Notes under the pieces: model-generated | What the model saw: the letters and a program-made list of their open reading frames with translations, nothing else | Database searches by the model: none | Told to the model about the DNA's origin: nothing | Assembly (NCBI RefSeq): GCF_016802725.1 | Contig: NC_052675.1 | Coordinates: forward strand, 9,189,622-9,253,621 | Source: Solenopsis invicta | Taxonomy: Eukaryota > Arthropoda > Insecta > Hymenoptera > Formicidae | DNA: 64,000 nt | Direction: 5' to 3' | Shown here: positions 36,601 to 49,660 of the stretch, piece after piece | Numbering within the stretch: position 1 is the first letter of the stretch | How the letters are laid out: the number at the start of each line of letters is the position of its first letter | Translations under genes and position numbers: made by a program

Positions 36601-39600
36601 CTATGAAAGCGACGAGCGCGTCTTGTACAAGCACACTACATGCGAATGCATATGAATGGGGCGGCCTCGTGAATGAGACGTGCGTTAATGCGCCTCGTAA
36701 CATGTTAGACTATTTAGACGTGATTCTATTATGGACGGTGATTTCATTATGTATCGATTATAGATACTTTGAGATACTCCCCGAGGGAAAGCGAATCAAT
36801 TAGTTCACGATTTATCAAATGGCACATTCGATTTACTGATTCGACCCGATTACGAGTCGACGATCCGTTCTTAATAGCTAAACTGTGTAAGAAATGCGGA
36901 TAAAAAGGACAAACCATTGACTCGATGTCAGGTCGAGTCAACAAATTGAACACGTCTCTTTTAATCGCGTAAAGTTGCGGAAATTATCAGACTGAAACTG
37001 ATGTTTAGCTTCTTAAACAGAATAGTTTTCTAGACTGAATTTATTTCAAATAATGCTCGAAAGAATTATCTCATTAAAAATTGTAGACATTGAATTTAAT
37101 TTATTTAATTTAGGTATTAACAAATTTTTTTTATTTATCAGAAGACTAAAAAAATTTTTAAATACACACTTTTACTTTTAAGAACTTTGACAGAAACTTC
37201 GAAAGAATATTTCATTAAAAATTGTCGACATTAAAATTTAATTTATTTAACTCGGGGAATTAACGAATTTTTTTTATTTATCAGAAGATTAAAAAAATTT
37301 TTAAATACACACTTTTGCTTTTAACAACTTCGATAGAGACTTTGAAAGAATATCTCATTAAAAATTGTCGACATTGAAATTTTATTTATTTAATTTAGGT
37401 ATTAAAGAATTTTTTTTATTTATCACAGAAGACTAAAAAAATTTTTAAGTACACACTTTTACTTCTAACAACTTCGATCTCTGTAAATTTTGACCGAACA
37501 TTTTAAGAGATGAAATAAAGAGAAATAAAACTTGAAATATTTCTCTTAATTAAAACAATTCTTTTAAATACATACTTTCACTCTTAATAACTTCGATCTC
37601 TGTAAATCGTGATCGAACATTTTTAAGAGATAAAATGAAGAGAAATAAAACTCTCTTAATCAGAAGAAATATTTCAAGTCCGAGATTTGCAATATGGACG
37701 TTGCTTTCAAAGATTATGAAAAAGTATGTTATTAATACGAATAATTTATGTGCATTGGCAACCACGGTGGATAATCGTGCAAATGACTTATTACTACAAC
37801 AAGAGACTTTTTTCTTCTTCTTTCAGCGTTCTCTTGCAGACGCAGCGACAAATAGCGATGATCGCTGAGATGATCCACAGTGCTTCTTTATTGCACGACG
37901 ATGTGATCGATCAGTCAGATATTCGTCGTGGCAAGCCGTCAGTTAATGTCATGTGGAGTCAAAAGAGAGTAAGTTATATTGTTCTATTTTCCGATTTCGC
38001 AAAGACGATCGACGTGATCTTTTACACGTCGCATTTATCCATTTCTCGGAATTAGCGTCCTATCTCGTTAATATAAAATATAAAAATATATATTTAGGTA
38101 TGCAAATATATAAAAAAATATAGATAATTATTTCGTATTGAAAATCATTAAAAGTGATCATTACGATAGTTAGCGGTTCGACGACGATGGAAACTCAAAC
38201 TCTCTCTCTAAAATAGCGAAGGAAGAAAGAGGCTAATGCGATTCATGACCAAGCGCCGCCGTCGGCCTTTGCTTTCTAGATTGGGAACCGGAAGCGGATC
38301 TTGATCCGTGCGTGTGCTTGTTGTAAATGTGGAAAATTCGGCAGCGTATGATATAAGAGGCACTATAGAAAAATTGATCAAAGTTACTAATTCGTGGGAC
38401 ATACTCTAAACGATATCCAATAAAACCATTTCGAAAGTGGCTGCTGTTTGCAAGTCAATCTCTGGCTCGTTGAAGTTTACATGTATTAGAAATCGACAGT
38501 TGGAACTCGACGACGGTGGGCGACGCGTGGTGTGACGCGATCGAAAAACTCAACTCTCAAATACACGATTAACATACGATGCACTTTCGCAATCGCTCGA
38601 ATTTCATTTGCGCTTTTCCACATCTACTAGCTGCGATACATTTTCTAGCGTTTATTAATTAGCTTTCGATTGGCGTCGCGAATGATTGAGCTGCATTTAC
38701 TATCGACATTCATTACACAAGCGCGTATGTGCATGGTAGGCGAAATGAAAGCGTGAGCAGTGCTAGGTCAAGAACGCGCAAAGTTATTGACCAGTAATCG
38801 TTACTTTCTTCCCCTCCTTCCCTGCGCAATCTTACAAGTTCTTTTTACGGTGTTATGATTCGTTTGGGAAATATAGCACGCGGGTTTTTTTTTCTTATTT
38901 GTAAAATTGATCTGTATTTAATTAAAGAATCTCTATTAATAATAACTTTTATATAATTGTATCTTGTTCGTTTGGAATGTTAGCGATTTAAGAATTAAGA
39001 AATTGTTGATAGTCGTAAACTCTCGAAGATATCAGAAAGTTTCATAAAATATATAATCGTAATTCTAATGTATTTATAAATAAACGGAAATATTTACATA
39101 TACATATAAATACTTATTAACAAATTTATATATTTTTTTATATAATTGATTTTTATTTAAGAAAAATGTAAGAAAATAATGTGATTTAAACTAAATGATT
39201 TTTTTTAAGTTTTACTTTCTCTAATAATATTAATAAATGTAAATTTAACAAAACCATAAGAAAGATATAAGTGATAAACCGCTCAGTTCTAACTTGAACT
39301 TGATTTATTTTGATTATTTTTTAAATAAAAAAAAAACAAATTTGAAATTTTATTAAAACTTAAAACGAGTATTTTTCGAAAGTTTATCTGTTGAACTTTT
39401 AGTGCGACTGATGCAACACTATTGCAGCTTTATATAAAAGAACACAAATGAGGTACATTCTGTAAACAGTGTTACATGAAAAGTATCACTTTCCATGTTT
39501 TACTTTCCATTTTTCAGCCAGTGTCTGTGTAAATTTTGCACGTTGGATTTTTGCTTTAGCGAAGACGTTAAAGCTACCTCTCCGAGCATCCTTCCAAGAA

Positions 39601-42600
39601 ATTACCAAGACACTACCTCTCGCCTGCTTATAGTACTTATAGCAATACTGCTCATACGTCGATCTTGCACATTATAATTTTTGTAATGAAACTTGCCGCT
39701 TTAACGCGCCTCTGAGTCGGCGCGTGTTCGCAGATTGTAAATACGTGTCGCGCGATAATGTGAATCGCAATCGTAAGCTGCCGTTGTGAAATGCAACGAT
39801 GCAGCTTACAACTGCGAGCAGTCGCGATCAAAAGGCCAGACTATATTCCCAGGCATTCCTTAGACTTCACAGAATGTAAAGAAGTGTAATTGTGAGACGC
39901 AACGCGATACAGGGATCGGTTTTACGCTATTCTGTAGAATCGAAGTCAAGGGCTTACAAAAACAGCGATTCAATCCTGCGATTCGTTGACAATGTTGTTA
40001 GGGGGGCGTCGAGACAACGTCGAGACCACTTAGTCATGAGATAAGGAATAAAGTCACGTGGAATAAAAATTAATAAATGTAAACATGCAGTGCGACACGT
40101 TGCAATTTGCATGATGAATTCTGATGAATAGCGCGTGCAAACATTACGCTTCAAAAGGAAGCTTCAAAAGTGTTACAACCTCGACGCATGATGGAATTAG
40201 CGCCGTCCAGAGAAATGGAAAGCCCAACGATGATCACGAAAGTTCCAACGTTGTTTCTTTGATTCATCGACTGAGCGAGGACAGCGCAGATGTTGAACCA
40301 GTGAATTGTGTAACAGACTCTCGCATTAACGTGCTGCTAATCGAGAGAACTTCTGCTGCAGTATATATAATAATTATCTTTGAGTTACACCTACCAGTAA
40401 CAGGATTACGTGATGAAGTGGCTGGAATGTAAGCCATTCAGTCAGGTGCGAAATTCGAAGATAATAACTGCAAATTGGAATACTGTCTGAGAGAGAGAAA
40501 GATGAAGTAGGAATCGAGTGAGACCTTTTCCATTTGACGTTCATGTTAATTATCAAAAGTAATTTCACAAACGTCACAAATTATGAAGGAGTAATTTTAC
40601 GCTCATCAAAAAAGAAGTGTTTAATTTTAAAGATGTATAAAACGTTTTGTTTCTGTCTCCGTTTTTGTTTAAACACTTGAAATAATTTTGTTTTAAACGA
40701 TATGTAGGTTTAAAACACTAAAATGTATAAAACTGAAATCTTTAACAGGCTTTAAATATTTTAGTGTTTTAAGATGGAGACAGAAGTAAAACATTTCAAT
40801 ATCTCAAAATTGAATTAATGTGATGAATATATTAGGGTAATTAGGAGAATATTTTAATATTTACATATTTAATGCTTGACGCATACCTTGGGATATATGT
40901 GCTCTGTATATTTATTTTCTTCGAAATATCTTGTCGGCTATAATTGGTTATATACATTTATATACAATGATTTTTCGTACACAATTGTATGTATAAATAC
41001 TTTCTAAAGATGTTAAAGTATATGCGAGAGACATTTAATAATTATTGTGTACTTGTAAAAGTGAAAATTAACTACGGGCACGAACGACCTATGGTATGTA
41101 ATAAAATAAGGGTCCAGAAAATAATAATAATAACTTTATTGCTGTGCACAACAATAAAAGAAACGTATGCAGTGGAAAGTTAAAAAATGCTACAAAACGC
41201 AGAATTAGAAAATTGCATAGTCAATAAGCGAGAAATCGGCAATCATGTTGAAAATCTGTTCCTGACCTAAAAACTATTGATAAAGAAGTTGAGAACTAAT
41301 ACGCAGTGAAAGACAACATGATGATAAAAGTAAGCACGATAGAAAATAAAAGCAGTATTAGCATAATACAAATAATTGCGCAGAAAACGAGAGGCGTATC
41401 TTGAAAAAGATATGTAAGCTAAAATAGTAAATAAAATAAACATTAGCATAATAAATAAAATAAATAAAGGATTAGTTTGTCTGGAAAGAAGGTTTGCTGG
41501 ATGGCCACAAAAGAATTTTGCTAGCGTTTTGTCCCTCGACATGGCAATACAATAATACTGCAAAAAATGTTAATATTGCATCAATTAAAACGAATAAAAA
41601 ATGTTTAGAGCTAATAAGCCAAAGGTCATGAGAATAAAGTTAAAAAAAGGTTTGACGCATTTTACAGCCGGGGTGAGTTATAAATATCCTTTTTCGATAA
41701 GACTCTCGACATTTAAACGAATAAAAAAATGTTTAGAGCTAATAAGCCAAAGGTCATGAGAATAAAATTAAAAAAGGTTTGACGAATTCTACCAATTAAT
41801 TTATGCGTTGTGCGAACAAAATTAATTAAATATTGTGACGAACCTAAGAGCTATAACCTGTTATTAATATTATCTTAATTTTGATTCTTCTTCAGCAACA
41901 TATTTCTAAAAATGTCATCGAAATTATTTTCACTGATATCAGCAACACTATCACCTTTGAACTTGTACACGCTTATTTAAGCGGAACGAGAAAAACTTTG
42001 CAATACTCTAATACGACTTTTCCAAGAAATCTGTCAGGCTTAAGAAGCCGGAGAATGGCATAGATGTATTATATCATGTAATGGTACAGTAATCGTACGT
42101 GGTTCATGACGAATGAACATATTGATAAATGAGAATTATATAATAACACAGTCGTCATATCGTCGAAGAATTACAGTGGATCGACGAACATATTAATAAG
42201 GGATTCTGGAAACTTTTTTGCGGCTAAAATAAAAAATATTTATCACAACTCTATTAATGATTGATAACCTCCTTGGCTATTGTATATGCTAATTAAGTTT
42301 CCACTTGAGTTATTAAAGTTAGATACTTAAATAATATCAAAATATACAATATTGTTTCAACTGACGCTTCATCTATTTAAACTTCAGAGTGAAGAATAAA
42401 ATATCGTACTGAAATACGATCGTTATTTCGCGGAGATAATAAACCGGAATTAATGAGCCCCGCAGGTGAACCGCTGCTTTCAGCGTTGATTCATGTTTAT
42501 TTAGCGGAACGTCCGCCTCGTCGCGTAATTGCAAGAAAGTGTCGCCGGTATACACGAACCGCGTGCTATTCCTCAAGAGGGAAAACCCTACCAGGTGCCT

Positions 42601-45600
42601 TTTCGTTATCGCGGCTAAGGTGCGTGAAAATAAGGCGGCGGCGCATCGTCGATGCCGGATGTGAAACTCAAAATTACGAGCTGTTTGTTGAGTCACTCAT
42701 CGGCTTGGCCATTGTCACACGAAACAATCATCTGTCAGTCCGGCTTTACCTGACCAAAACATTATCCAAGATGATGGCCCGGAAGCTTCTTCTTTACGCC
42801 TTTTCACACAGACATCCCGAAATTACCGGACAATCTTTCCTCGCGTATTATATTTAATCCATTTAAAATGAATTTTTTAACCGCAAGTTTATAGGCACCA
42901 GTTAACTAAGTCTGAAATAATGAGCTTGCAAGAAAATGGGTGACAAAATCCCTCGTTATTCAACCGTGAAATATTGAAGACTCTCTTTCCAGAAATTCTA
43001 CACCGTGTCGTACTTTCAAAGATATTTATCATAAAATAATAGCTTTGTAACTTTGAAATAAATTGCAGGCATTTTTATAGGCATGAAAATGAGTTGAAGT
43101 TGGGCAAAAAAAAAATAGAAAGCGCGATTATGTATTTTGATTTTAAAATTCGACGTGTGAGGAAATTTAGAAATCAACGCACGACACATGCAGTAAACGG
43201 TCATTAAGAGTCGTCAAGTTGTTGCGGTTTCGGCGCGTCACTCGTTACAGGCGATGTGTTCATCAACAACGTTACATTAACGGACATTCGCTGACCGCAG
43301 AGTGGTAGACCGAAACTGAATGCACGATAAACTTAATGAAACTTACATTCGGCATTGCGTTCGGTCTATCATTTCAATGTTGGACATTAAATTTCTAACA
43401 TTAAAGCGATTTAAATTTCGATCGCTTTCCACCGTCATACTGCGAATGCTTTTTCAGGTTCAACAAGTAAAGTAAGAGATATCGTTTAAGTGTACAGCGA
43501 CGCGTGTAATATAGAATAAGTTAATATTCGATATTTTTTTATGAAGCTTCCATTAATTTCATATATTTTGTCTTTACGTTTTCGAATTGCTATATATTCG
43601 CGGCCTTAAAACGTAGAAGAATATCACTTAATGGTGTAAACTGTTCTTAAAGTCGAAACTGAAACAAAAAGAGATTAGACGTAGAATTGAACGTGCGTCC
43701 AAGTCGCGTAACGCCTTCTCGAAGTCATTTGGCTTCGATTTGAAGAATGTCCAGTGAAAGGAAACCATGTCCAGATTATAATCGCGGAGAACCATATCGA
43801 CTTTGTTGACGGCAAGTTAACGTAATAGGCAACCGCGCGAAACGGTTGAATCGGAATTTTGCATTTACTCTTCATGTTTTTAGATAATTTCGTTGTTACT
43901 AAATTTATAACAATCTAATAAAATTATGTTATTTAATTCAACCCAAGTGATATGTATCTTTCAAAAAATGTATGAAATTTTTATATTATCCGAACAAATA
44001 GATGTTTGAAACGTAACTGTACAATAATTAATAATTGTTTATACAATAGTTTTATCATAATAAAACATTTTTTTAAATTAGGAAATAATGAGCTCAAGAG
44101 CCAAATGGCTCATTTTAATTTATTTATAAGAGCCTTAACCTTCGTTTATTTTGTTTGAAAACATTTTTTATTTGCACAACAGTCATGATTTAAGGAAATA
44201 TATTTTTTCTTAATATATATTTTCTAATATATATATTTCTTTCAAATTGATCAAGATTTTTTTTAATATATACTTCTTGGATTGAATTAAATAATAATTT
44301 TATACTATTTTTTGAGAAAAATTAATATGTACGCTTGTCGCTAATTGTCATTCTTATTTAATAAGAACGATAAGGGTTTTTTTTTAAGTGACTGTTTTAT
44401 TTGTAGGTGGCTATGGCAGGAAATTACATCTTGGCAGTCGCCTGCACGATGCTGTCCAGAATCCGAAATGATGACGTGACTATTACGATCAGTCAGGTGA
44501 TTTGTTGATTGCACTTTTAATACAATTCTTCAGTTCTATTGCTTTCGCTTGCTAACAACAGACCTTTGTTAGGCAAACTCATTGATTTATTAATTGATTC
44601 GCATTATTATTATTGCAATGCTATTTAAGATAATTCCGGTATTTATACCGCAAAAGCCAGAAAAAATAGAAAAAAATGAAGGTAATTTATCGCATTCGTG
44701 AGTGACTATATGTATATCTCACCCCTTGTGGTATACAGTAAAAATTCAAGAGTTTCTAAAAGTTTTTTTTTCTTCAAATATAAGAAAATAAATATATTTC
44801 AATTTTTAATCATTTTTATAATAGTAGAATACAATTTTATTGGTAGTTTATTTACATATAGTAAATAATACTTGATAAATGATAAATGATAATTCAATAA
44901 GTGCAGCACCGGAGTTATCCTAAATATTTTGACACATAGACCTTCCAAAGCGTATCAAGTTAAATACAAATACAAAATTCATTATTTAATTATTTAATAA
45001 AAGACTTAATTGCCAAGACATCTAGGACGTCTAGAGATTTAGACTTGTAATAGATTTTATGTACGCTATCTGAAATCAGAAACGCGATCGATAAATTAAA
45101 ACGATATAAAGGAAACAATTGGAATAATATAACAGTACATTAAATAAGGTAATTAATTAAAGCACGGCGCATTACTTTGTAGATTGTCTCTGACTTAGTG
45201 CAAGGCGAATTTATGCAGCTTGGTTCCAAAGAAACGGAAAACGAGAGGTTCGCGCACTATCTCACGAAGACTTATCGAAAAACAGCGAGTTTAATTGCCA
45301 ATTGCGTGAAAGCGGTGAGGCCATATTAGCGACTGCGTGTACATACAAAGTCGCCGTCTATTATTTCTTCCAAGACTTGTGTAAATGACTACTAATTATT
45401 ACCCTTAGGTCGCTATTCTTTCCGAAGTCGATGACCGCACGATAGAGATGGCTTTCCAATACGGCAGAAATGTTGGCTTGGCTTTCCAATTGGTAGATGA
45501 CCTTCTAGATTTTGTGGCTTCTTCATCAGCTATGGGCAAGCCCACGGCTGCTGATCTTAAACTCGGACTAGCCACAGCCCCAGTGCTCTTTGCTTGCGAA

Positions 45601-46171
45601 CAGGTTAGTACACAAAGTGTTCAGCAAGTCATAATATGACTGAGACATATCTTTCCATTAACTGTTACATTTTTTTGATAGCTTCTCTCTCTCTTCAAAG
45701 ATCTGAATTCGTAATTTCAAATTTCAAAACTTAAGATATTTTCGAAGCTTTGAACTTAATAGAACCTTAAACTTCAGAGGTTCGAAGTTAATCTCAAAGT
45801 TGCGAATTCTTTGAAGCCAAGATCAAAAGTAACAGCTCTAAACTATACTATAATTTACTCAAGCACCAAGTTGTATGTTATACTTATCGATAGATTTTCA
45901 ACGTCAGTCTATAATATTCTAATCAATGTCATTTCCTTGGCTGTTACAGTATCCAGAATTAAATGCAATGATCATGCGTCGTTTCCAAGAGCCCGGAGAC
46001 GTTGAGAAAGCTTTCGATTTGGTGCACAAATCCAACGGTCTCGAACAGACAAGATTCTTGGCGAAGAAACACTGTGTGGAAGCCAACAAGATTGCGCAGT
46101 CCTTCACTAAAAGTCCGTATCAGAGAGCTCTGATCCATATGACGGATCTGGTCATTAACCGCATGAAATAG
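30539..46171 (+). CDS. PDSS1: Decaprenyl diphosphate synthase subunit 1
   Basis: Catalytic subunit of the trans-polyprenyl diphosphate synthase that, with PDSS2, builds the ubiquinone side chain from isopentenyl diphosphate in mitochondria. Confident exons: 31937-32089, 35704-35837, 37827-37968, 44407-44496, 45183-45314, 45409-45603 and 45950-46171 (stop TAG). All join in phase, giving 355 aa. Visible landmarks are YYFDGQGKAIRP, the first Asp-rich motif LLHDDVIDQ followed by RRGKPS, GEFMQLGSKE, and the second Asp-rich motif QLVDDLLDF followed by GKPTAADLKLGLAT. The first confident exon is open at its 5' end, so an upstream exon is needed. A candidate is 30539-30607 (23 codons, Arg-rich and hydrophobic, phase 0 donor), which would supply a mitochondrial presequence; the Met at 31991 is the fallback start. 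Introns reach 6.4 kb and carry several MITEs. A polyadenylation AATAAA lies near 46727. Confidence 0.9.
30696..31584. mobile_element. TA-flanked DNA element, long copy (889 bp)
   Basis: Terminal inverted repeats GGGTAAAGTCGGTATTTACG (left) and its near-complement (right) are flanked by TA at 30694-30695 and 31585-31586, as for Tc1/mariner-type insertions. No transposase is seen. A shorter relative with the same termini lies at 44628-44920. If the tentative first PDSS1 exon is real, this copy sits in intron 1. Confidence 0.75.
32945..33535. mobile_element. Element with ~190-bp inverted repeats in PDSS1 intron
   Basis: The left arm (about 32945-33135) and right arm (about 33350-33535) are diverged inverted copies. 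They share AGATATGGAATT, TAGAACACTCCAA, GATTTAT and GACTAAACAAAAT in matching order. The outer boundaries are uncertain; no coding capacity. Confidence 0.6.
33753..33906. mobile_element. MITE (~154 bp), TA-flanked
   Basis: Inverted termini TACAGACTGATTATTA / TACAGGGTGATTATTA extend through TTTTTACCATAGGAGC, with TA on each side. It lies in the second confident PDSS1 intron region, just 5' of the unexplained exon-like ORF. Confidence 0.75.
33995..34172 (+). CDS. Unexplained exon-like ORF within PDSS1 intron
   Basis: Begins at ATG 33995 and stays open with low-AT, coding-like composition to a GTGATT donor at 34173 (the frame continues to a stop at 34249). It encodes an Ala/Pro/Ser-rich start, then a segment containing SPFVYDKLREICPICEDD with a CPIC pair. 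The donor is phase 1, while the next PDSS1 exon needs phase 0, so it is not a simple alternative first exon. A TTTCAGTGA initiator-like motif lies about 45 bp upstream. It could be the first exon of a nested gene, a retained pseudo-exon or chance. I do not recognise the protein. Confidence 0.3.
35071..35585. mobile_element. Tc1-like nonautonomous element (515 bp)
   Basis: Termini CAGTACCGGCCAAAATTATA and near-complement, with about 45-bp arms including CTTTCGATT and GAGCATAAT. TA flanks at 35069-35070 and 35586-35587. No transposase frame remains. Ends 116 bp before a PDSS1 exon. Confidence 0.8.
37057..37480. repeat. Tandem ~141-bp repeat, three copies
   Basis: Three successive units start at about 37057, 37199 and 37341. 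Each contains CATTAAAAATTGT, a T-run, TTTATTTATCA and TTTTTAAATACACACTTTT. Located in the PDSS1 intron before exon 37827. Confidence 0.8.
37471..37660. repeat. Tandem ~120-bp repeat, about 1.6 copies
   Basis: A second unit beginning CTTCGATCTCTGTAAAT at 37471 recurs at 37591 with matching AAGAGATRAAATRAAGAGAA. It shares its ACACACTTT-like tail with the 141-bp repeat, so both probably arose from one array. Confidence 0.7.
40634..40797. mobile_element. MITE-like inverted repeat (~160 bp)
   Basis: The left end TTTTGTTTCTGTCTCC is complementary to the right end GGAGACAGAAGTAAAA. The inner arms share AAACACTAAAAT/TATTTTAGTGTTTT. Located in the PDSS1 intron. Confidence 0.6.
41120..41170 (-). mobile_element. 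Possible non-LTR retroelement 3' tail
   Basis: The minus strand reads GCACAGCAATAAAG then ATT repeats, resembling the stretch at 4575-4640. The polyadenylation-like motif and simple tail suggest an old LINE 3' end; no ORF survives upstream. Confidence 0.35.
41590..41790. repeat. Direct repeat pair (~75 bp)
   Basis: About 41590-41664 and 41716-41790 are nearly identical direct copies sharing GTTTAGAGCTAATAAGCC and AAAGGTCATGAGAATAAA. The 50 bp between them are unique. Confidence 0.8.
44628..44920. mobile_element. TA-flanked DNA element, short copy (293 bp)
   Basis: A relative of the 889-bp element at 30696-31584. The termini read AGATAATTCCGGTATTTATA and near-complement, flanked by TA at 44626-44627 and 44921-44922. 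It also shares internal blocks (CAGAAAAAATAGAA, AGTAAATAATACTTGATAAA). The middle is deleted. Lies in the intron after PDSS1 exon 44407-44496. Confidence 0.75.
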
Positions 46172-46330
46172 CACCGCGAAGAACGAACATTTAAAAAACG
46201 ACAGATTGATTTTATAAATATTTATAAGTTATACCGGGCGGGTACGGTTAGTATGATTCTCTTGAATTATGTAAATCGAAGACAGGATTCAAATCGCAAG
46301 AAAGTTCAATATTATACCACTAACTGAAAT

Positions 46331-46361
46331 TATATATATATATTATATATATATATATATT
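46331..46361. repeat. (TA)n microsatellite
   Basis: AT dinucleotide run in the presumed 3' UTR of PDSS1. Confidence 0.85.
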
Positions 46362-46917
46362 GTTATAAATAATTTAATGTTTGACGATTTTTATAAAACG
46401 TAATTAAATAAGGAAATTGATTTTCACACTATAATTCGTGGTGGTGTAATATTGATAGCATTAGCATGTATACAACGTAAATACAGCGTATTTACGTTGT
46501 CGCACTGCCGACTCTAAATTCATACCTCATTTGAAGAAAAAATGAAAAAAGCAAGTCCTTATTCGGCTTTTTTCAGAGGACTTTATCGATATACGAAATT
46601 AAGTTGTCTAGAAATATGCAAACGTTGCATTATACAACAAAAGTGCCTAGGCATTACGTTTACTTGACCTGTGCGTAAGGAAAAGAGCATGCATTACTGA
46701 TTTTACAAATTGTTAGCCGATTATGTAAATAAAATAATCTAGTATTATATTAACGTATTAGCATTGATAATCCCTTCTATATCTTTTTTGTGCATGCATC
46801 TCTTTCATCATGATACAATTATATTGCTATCCTAAAATAAAACTAACGTACAAAGTCAAATTACTTAAAAAATCGAATAATATCATTGTATCGTGATACG
46901 CCAGGCAAATTGCTTGC

Positions 46918-46969
46918 TATAATAAATCTTCATTAATACTCTTTAGAGTCTTAATGAAGATTTATTATA
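46918..46969. repeat. Hairpin with 24-bp arms
   Basis: TATAATAAATCTTCATTAA and its complement with one mismatch, around a 4-base loop TTTA. Could be a fold-back RNA if the PDSS1 transcript extends this far; equally a tiny MITE remnant. Confidence 0.7.
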
Positions 46970-48886
46970 ACATGGTTAAAATAAATTAAAATAAAAAAAA
47001 TATACATATATATATATAATAATACAGAATTAATGTTATAATAAGATATCTTCGTATTTTATCATAATCGAAGTCCTTAAATATAATGAATACATATTTT
47101 TGATAAAGTGCTGCGTAATTTTTATTGCAGCAAAATTGTAAAAATAAACAATAAGGAATGCCAATACTAATTTTTATCGACAGCCAAATTTAAAGTTTCG
47201 CTAAAACCGCCGCAAAGAATATTTGCCAAAGAAGACAAGTTCGTCTTTCTTTTTTTCCGCCAGGAAGTTTAGCAAAAGTTAACTTTGGTCTTGTCGATGT
47301 AATCAATAAGAATTATCTGCCTCTTTAAATTTTAGACTGCATGTCATCGAATTTCATGATGCGGAAAAAAATAAAAGTTTCTTTTTTATTTGGACATTTT
47401 TGTTCAGTAAGAATAGAATCACTTTTGCCACATTTTGCTTAATAGCTAAACTGCTCAAAATATCAATATATTACTGGATAGATATAAGTATAAATATCTA
47501 ATGTACAATAATTTATATTTATGACGAGAATGTATATAATTGTTTAAAATGTTACAGAATATAATAGAACATTAACTAAGAAGTAAGCATGTAATTATAA
47601 TCAAATGTAGATTTACTTATAATAGGATATGACAAAGAAGGAAATCGGGATTGTGGATCTCCTCTATGTATTTTGCAATATTTATGTAAATTTTATGAGA
47701 AATGCACAAAAGTTTTCAAAATGTTTATATTCAAAGAGAATACTCAAGAAAGACTTACAGTAAAACACAAGCTATGGCGAGAAAGCATACACTAACAGAT
47801 ACAACTTAAGCAAAATTAAGTAATATATATTCCATATAATATAAATATAACTTTAGTTTGGTTTTCTAACTGTTAGATATATATTCACTTTTTACATGTT
47901 CGAAAATTGGAAAGCGATTATTGGTACGTTTTTTGACAGTTAGAAAATTAATTTAAAGTTCAGCTTTATCTTACGTAGAACGTACTATAACAATGCAAAA
48001 ACTCCAAAGACAGCAGATCCGCTAGATTTAAATGCTTTTGAAGCGTATCTATGACGTCTCTTTAAACGTATTGTCTCGGTTTACATAAATTGTCAGTCTA
48101 GACAAAGTAGCGACATAGGTTCGGAAAAATGCGCTGCGCTAACTTATGACTATACCTGAAGAAAATTCATCAATGCACCATTTTATATAAGTGCCTCGTA
48201 TATCAATTAAATTGAATTATTGCTGATTCTTTAACAAAGTATTATCTTTTGAAGATTTTAAAATTTATTAGTCTGTTCTTTTTCTCTTATTTTTTTGAAT
48301 TTATCTATTAATTATATTTGTGCATCAGTAAATTTGTTTGTAGATTTCAATAATTTTTATAGAAGCTTGAAAAATGATCTAATGGTAAAAAAAAAAATAA
48401 CCTGATTTGGATCTGTATTAAAAAAGAATGTATTATTAAAATTATTAGAGATTTTTAAACATGTGTTCATAGCAGAAACATGGTACAATATTACTCTCAC
48501 ACTATAATTGTTATATTGTTGGTTGATTAACTACTTTATTATAAAACTTTAGGCTTAATGTAAGTTTATTGTGTTGGGGATCATTAAATTCGAATATATA
48601 AGTTTTTTTTCATATAAATATGTGAAATTAAAATATAACTTTTTAAACCTGCATGTACAATTGTTTTAAAATGTTTTCCCGATTTATATTCTTCGGCAAT
48701 TAGTATTCAACATTTGTTATAAGAAATAGTCAATCGTAAAATTTTATATTTCTTTCATTATATATAAAATTGTACAAGAGTAATGTTATCAAAAAATCAA
48801 TTTTATAAAAATGTTTAACTTTCCCTCTGGCTCTCATATTTTGATGAATGATGAATTATTATTGTTTTTTTATTATTATATGAATG

Positions 48887-49265
48887 ATTAAAAAATTAAG
48901 TAATGAAAACAAGGAATTACGAATCCACTTGGTAATTGGTGCGTCAATAATGAGTCACATATTTACATAGTAATCAGTACATCAGCATAAAACATAAACA
49001 CATAGATTCGGACGCGTTTCAATTTATTTTAAAGTCATTATCAACGAAGCTGATAGCTTAATTGTCTAATATAACAATTATATTAGGCGATTAAGCTATC
49101 AGCTTCGTTGATAATGACTTTAAAATAAGTCGAAACGCGTCCGAATCTACGTGTTTATGTTTTATGCTGATGTACTGATTACTATGTAAATATGTGACTC
49201 ATTATTGACGCACCAATTACCAAGTGGATTCGCAATTCCTTGTTTTCATTACTTAATTTTTTAAT
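48887..49265. mobile_element. 379-bp near-perfect palindrome
   Basis: Two arms of about 185 bp meet at a centre near 49076 with only a handful of mismatches. The ends are ATTAAAAAATTAAG and its complement. High arm identity implies recent origin or gene-conversion homogenisation. No ORF. Contains TTGATAATGACTT...AAGTCGAAAC in the right arm. Confidence 0.85.
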
Positions 49266-49572
49266 ATTGTCGAATCCTCTCTTAATTTTGTTTTTGTGAA
49301 TTATTAAAGTTGAATGTATATAAAATTCAGATTATTAAAACTGAGTATTAAAGTTGTTTTGAAATAATTCAATAATTCATTTTAGATAAAAAAAAAAATA
49401 TGCAAATGGTGAGAGATCCAGAGAGAAAAGCATTTTCTCTCGAAAATCTTATATAATATATTAAACATGTACTCTCATGTGAATTTGATATTTCACTTTC
49501 AAAATCTTTTATATAAATTAAACCAACATAATATATGTTTGTTTACATATAATATCTGTAATTTGAAATATA

Positions 49573-49660
49573 TTAATCCTAGAAAAAAATCTTTCGATTA
49601 ATTTTACGAAGCAGCTTGCTTCCGCTTAGAATTAATTGAAAAATTTTTTTCTAGGATTAA
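49573..49660. mobile_element. Small hairpin MITE (88 bp)
   Basis: TTAATCCTAGAAAAAAATCT at the left pairs with the right end TTTTTTTCTAGGATTAA; the loop contains GAAGCAGCTTGCTTC, itself self-complementary. Confidence 0.7.

Noticed and set aside
37057..37660. CRISPR-like array
   Set aside because: Units are contiguous 120-141-bp tandem repeats without unique spacers, in an insect-type intron.
42453..42857. 134-codon plus-strand frame overlapping a 107-codon minus-strand frame in a PDSS1 intron
   Set aside because: Both strands are open because the patch is GC-richer; no motif, no splice signals, and Arg-rich composition typical of out-of-frame GC sequence.
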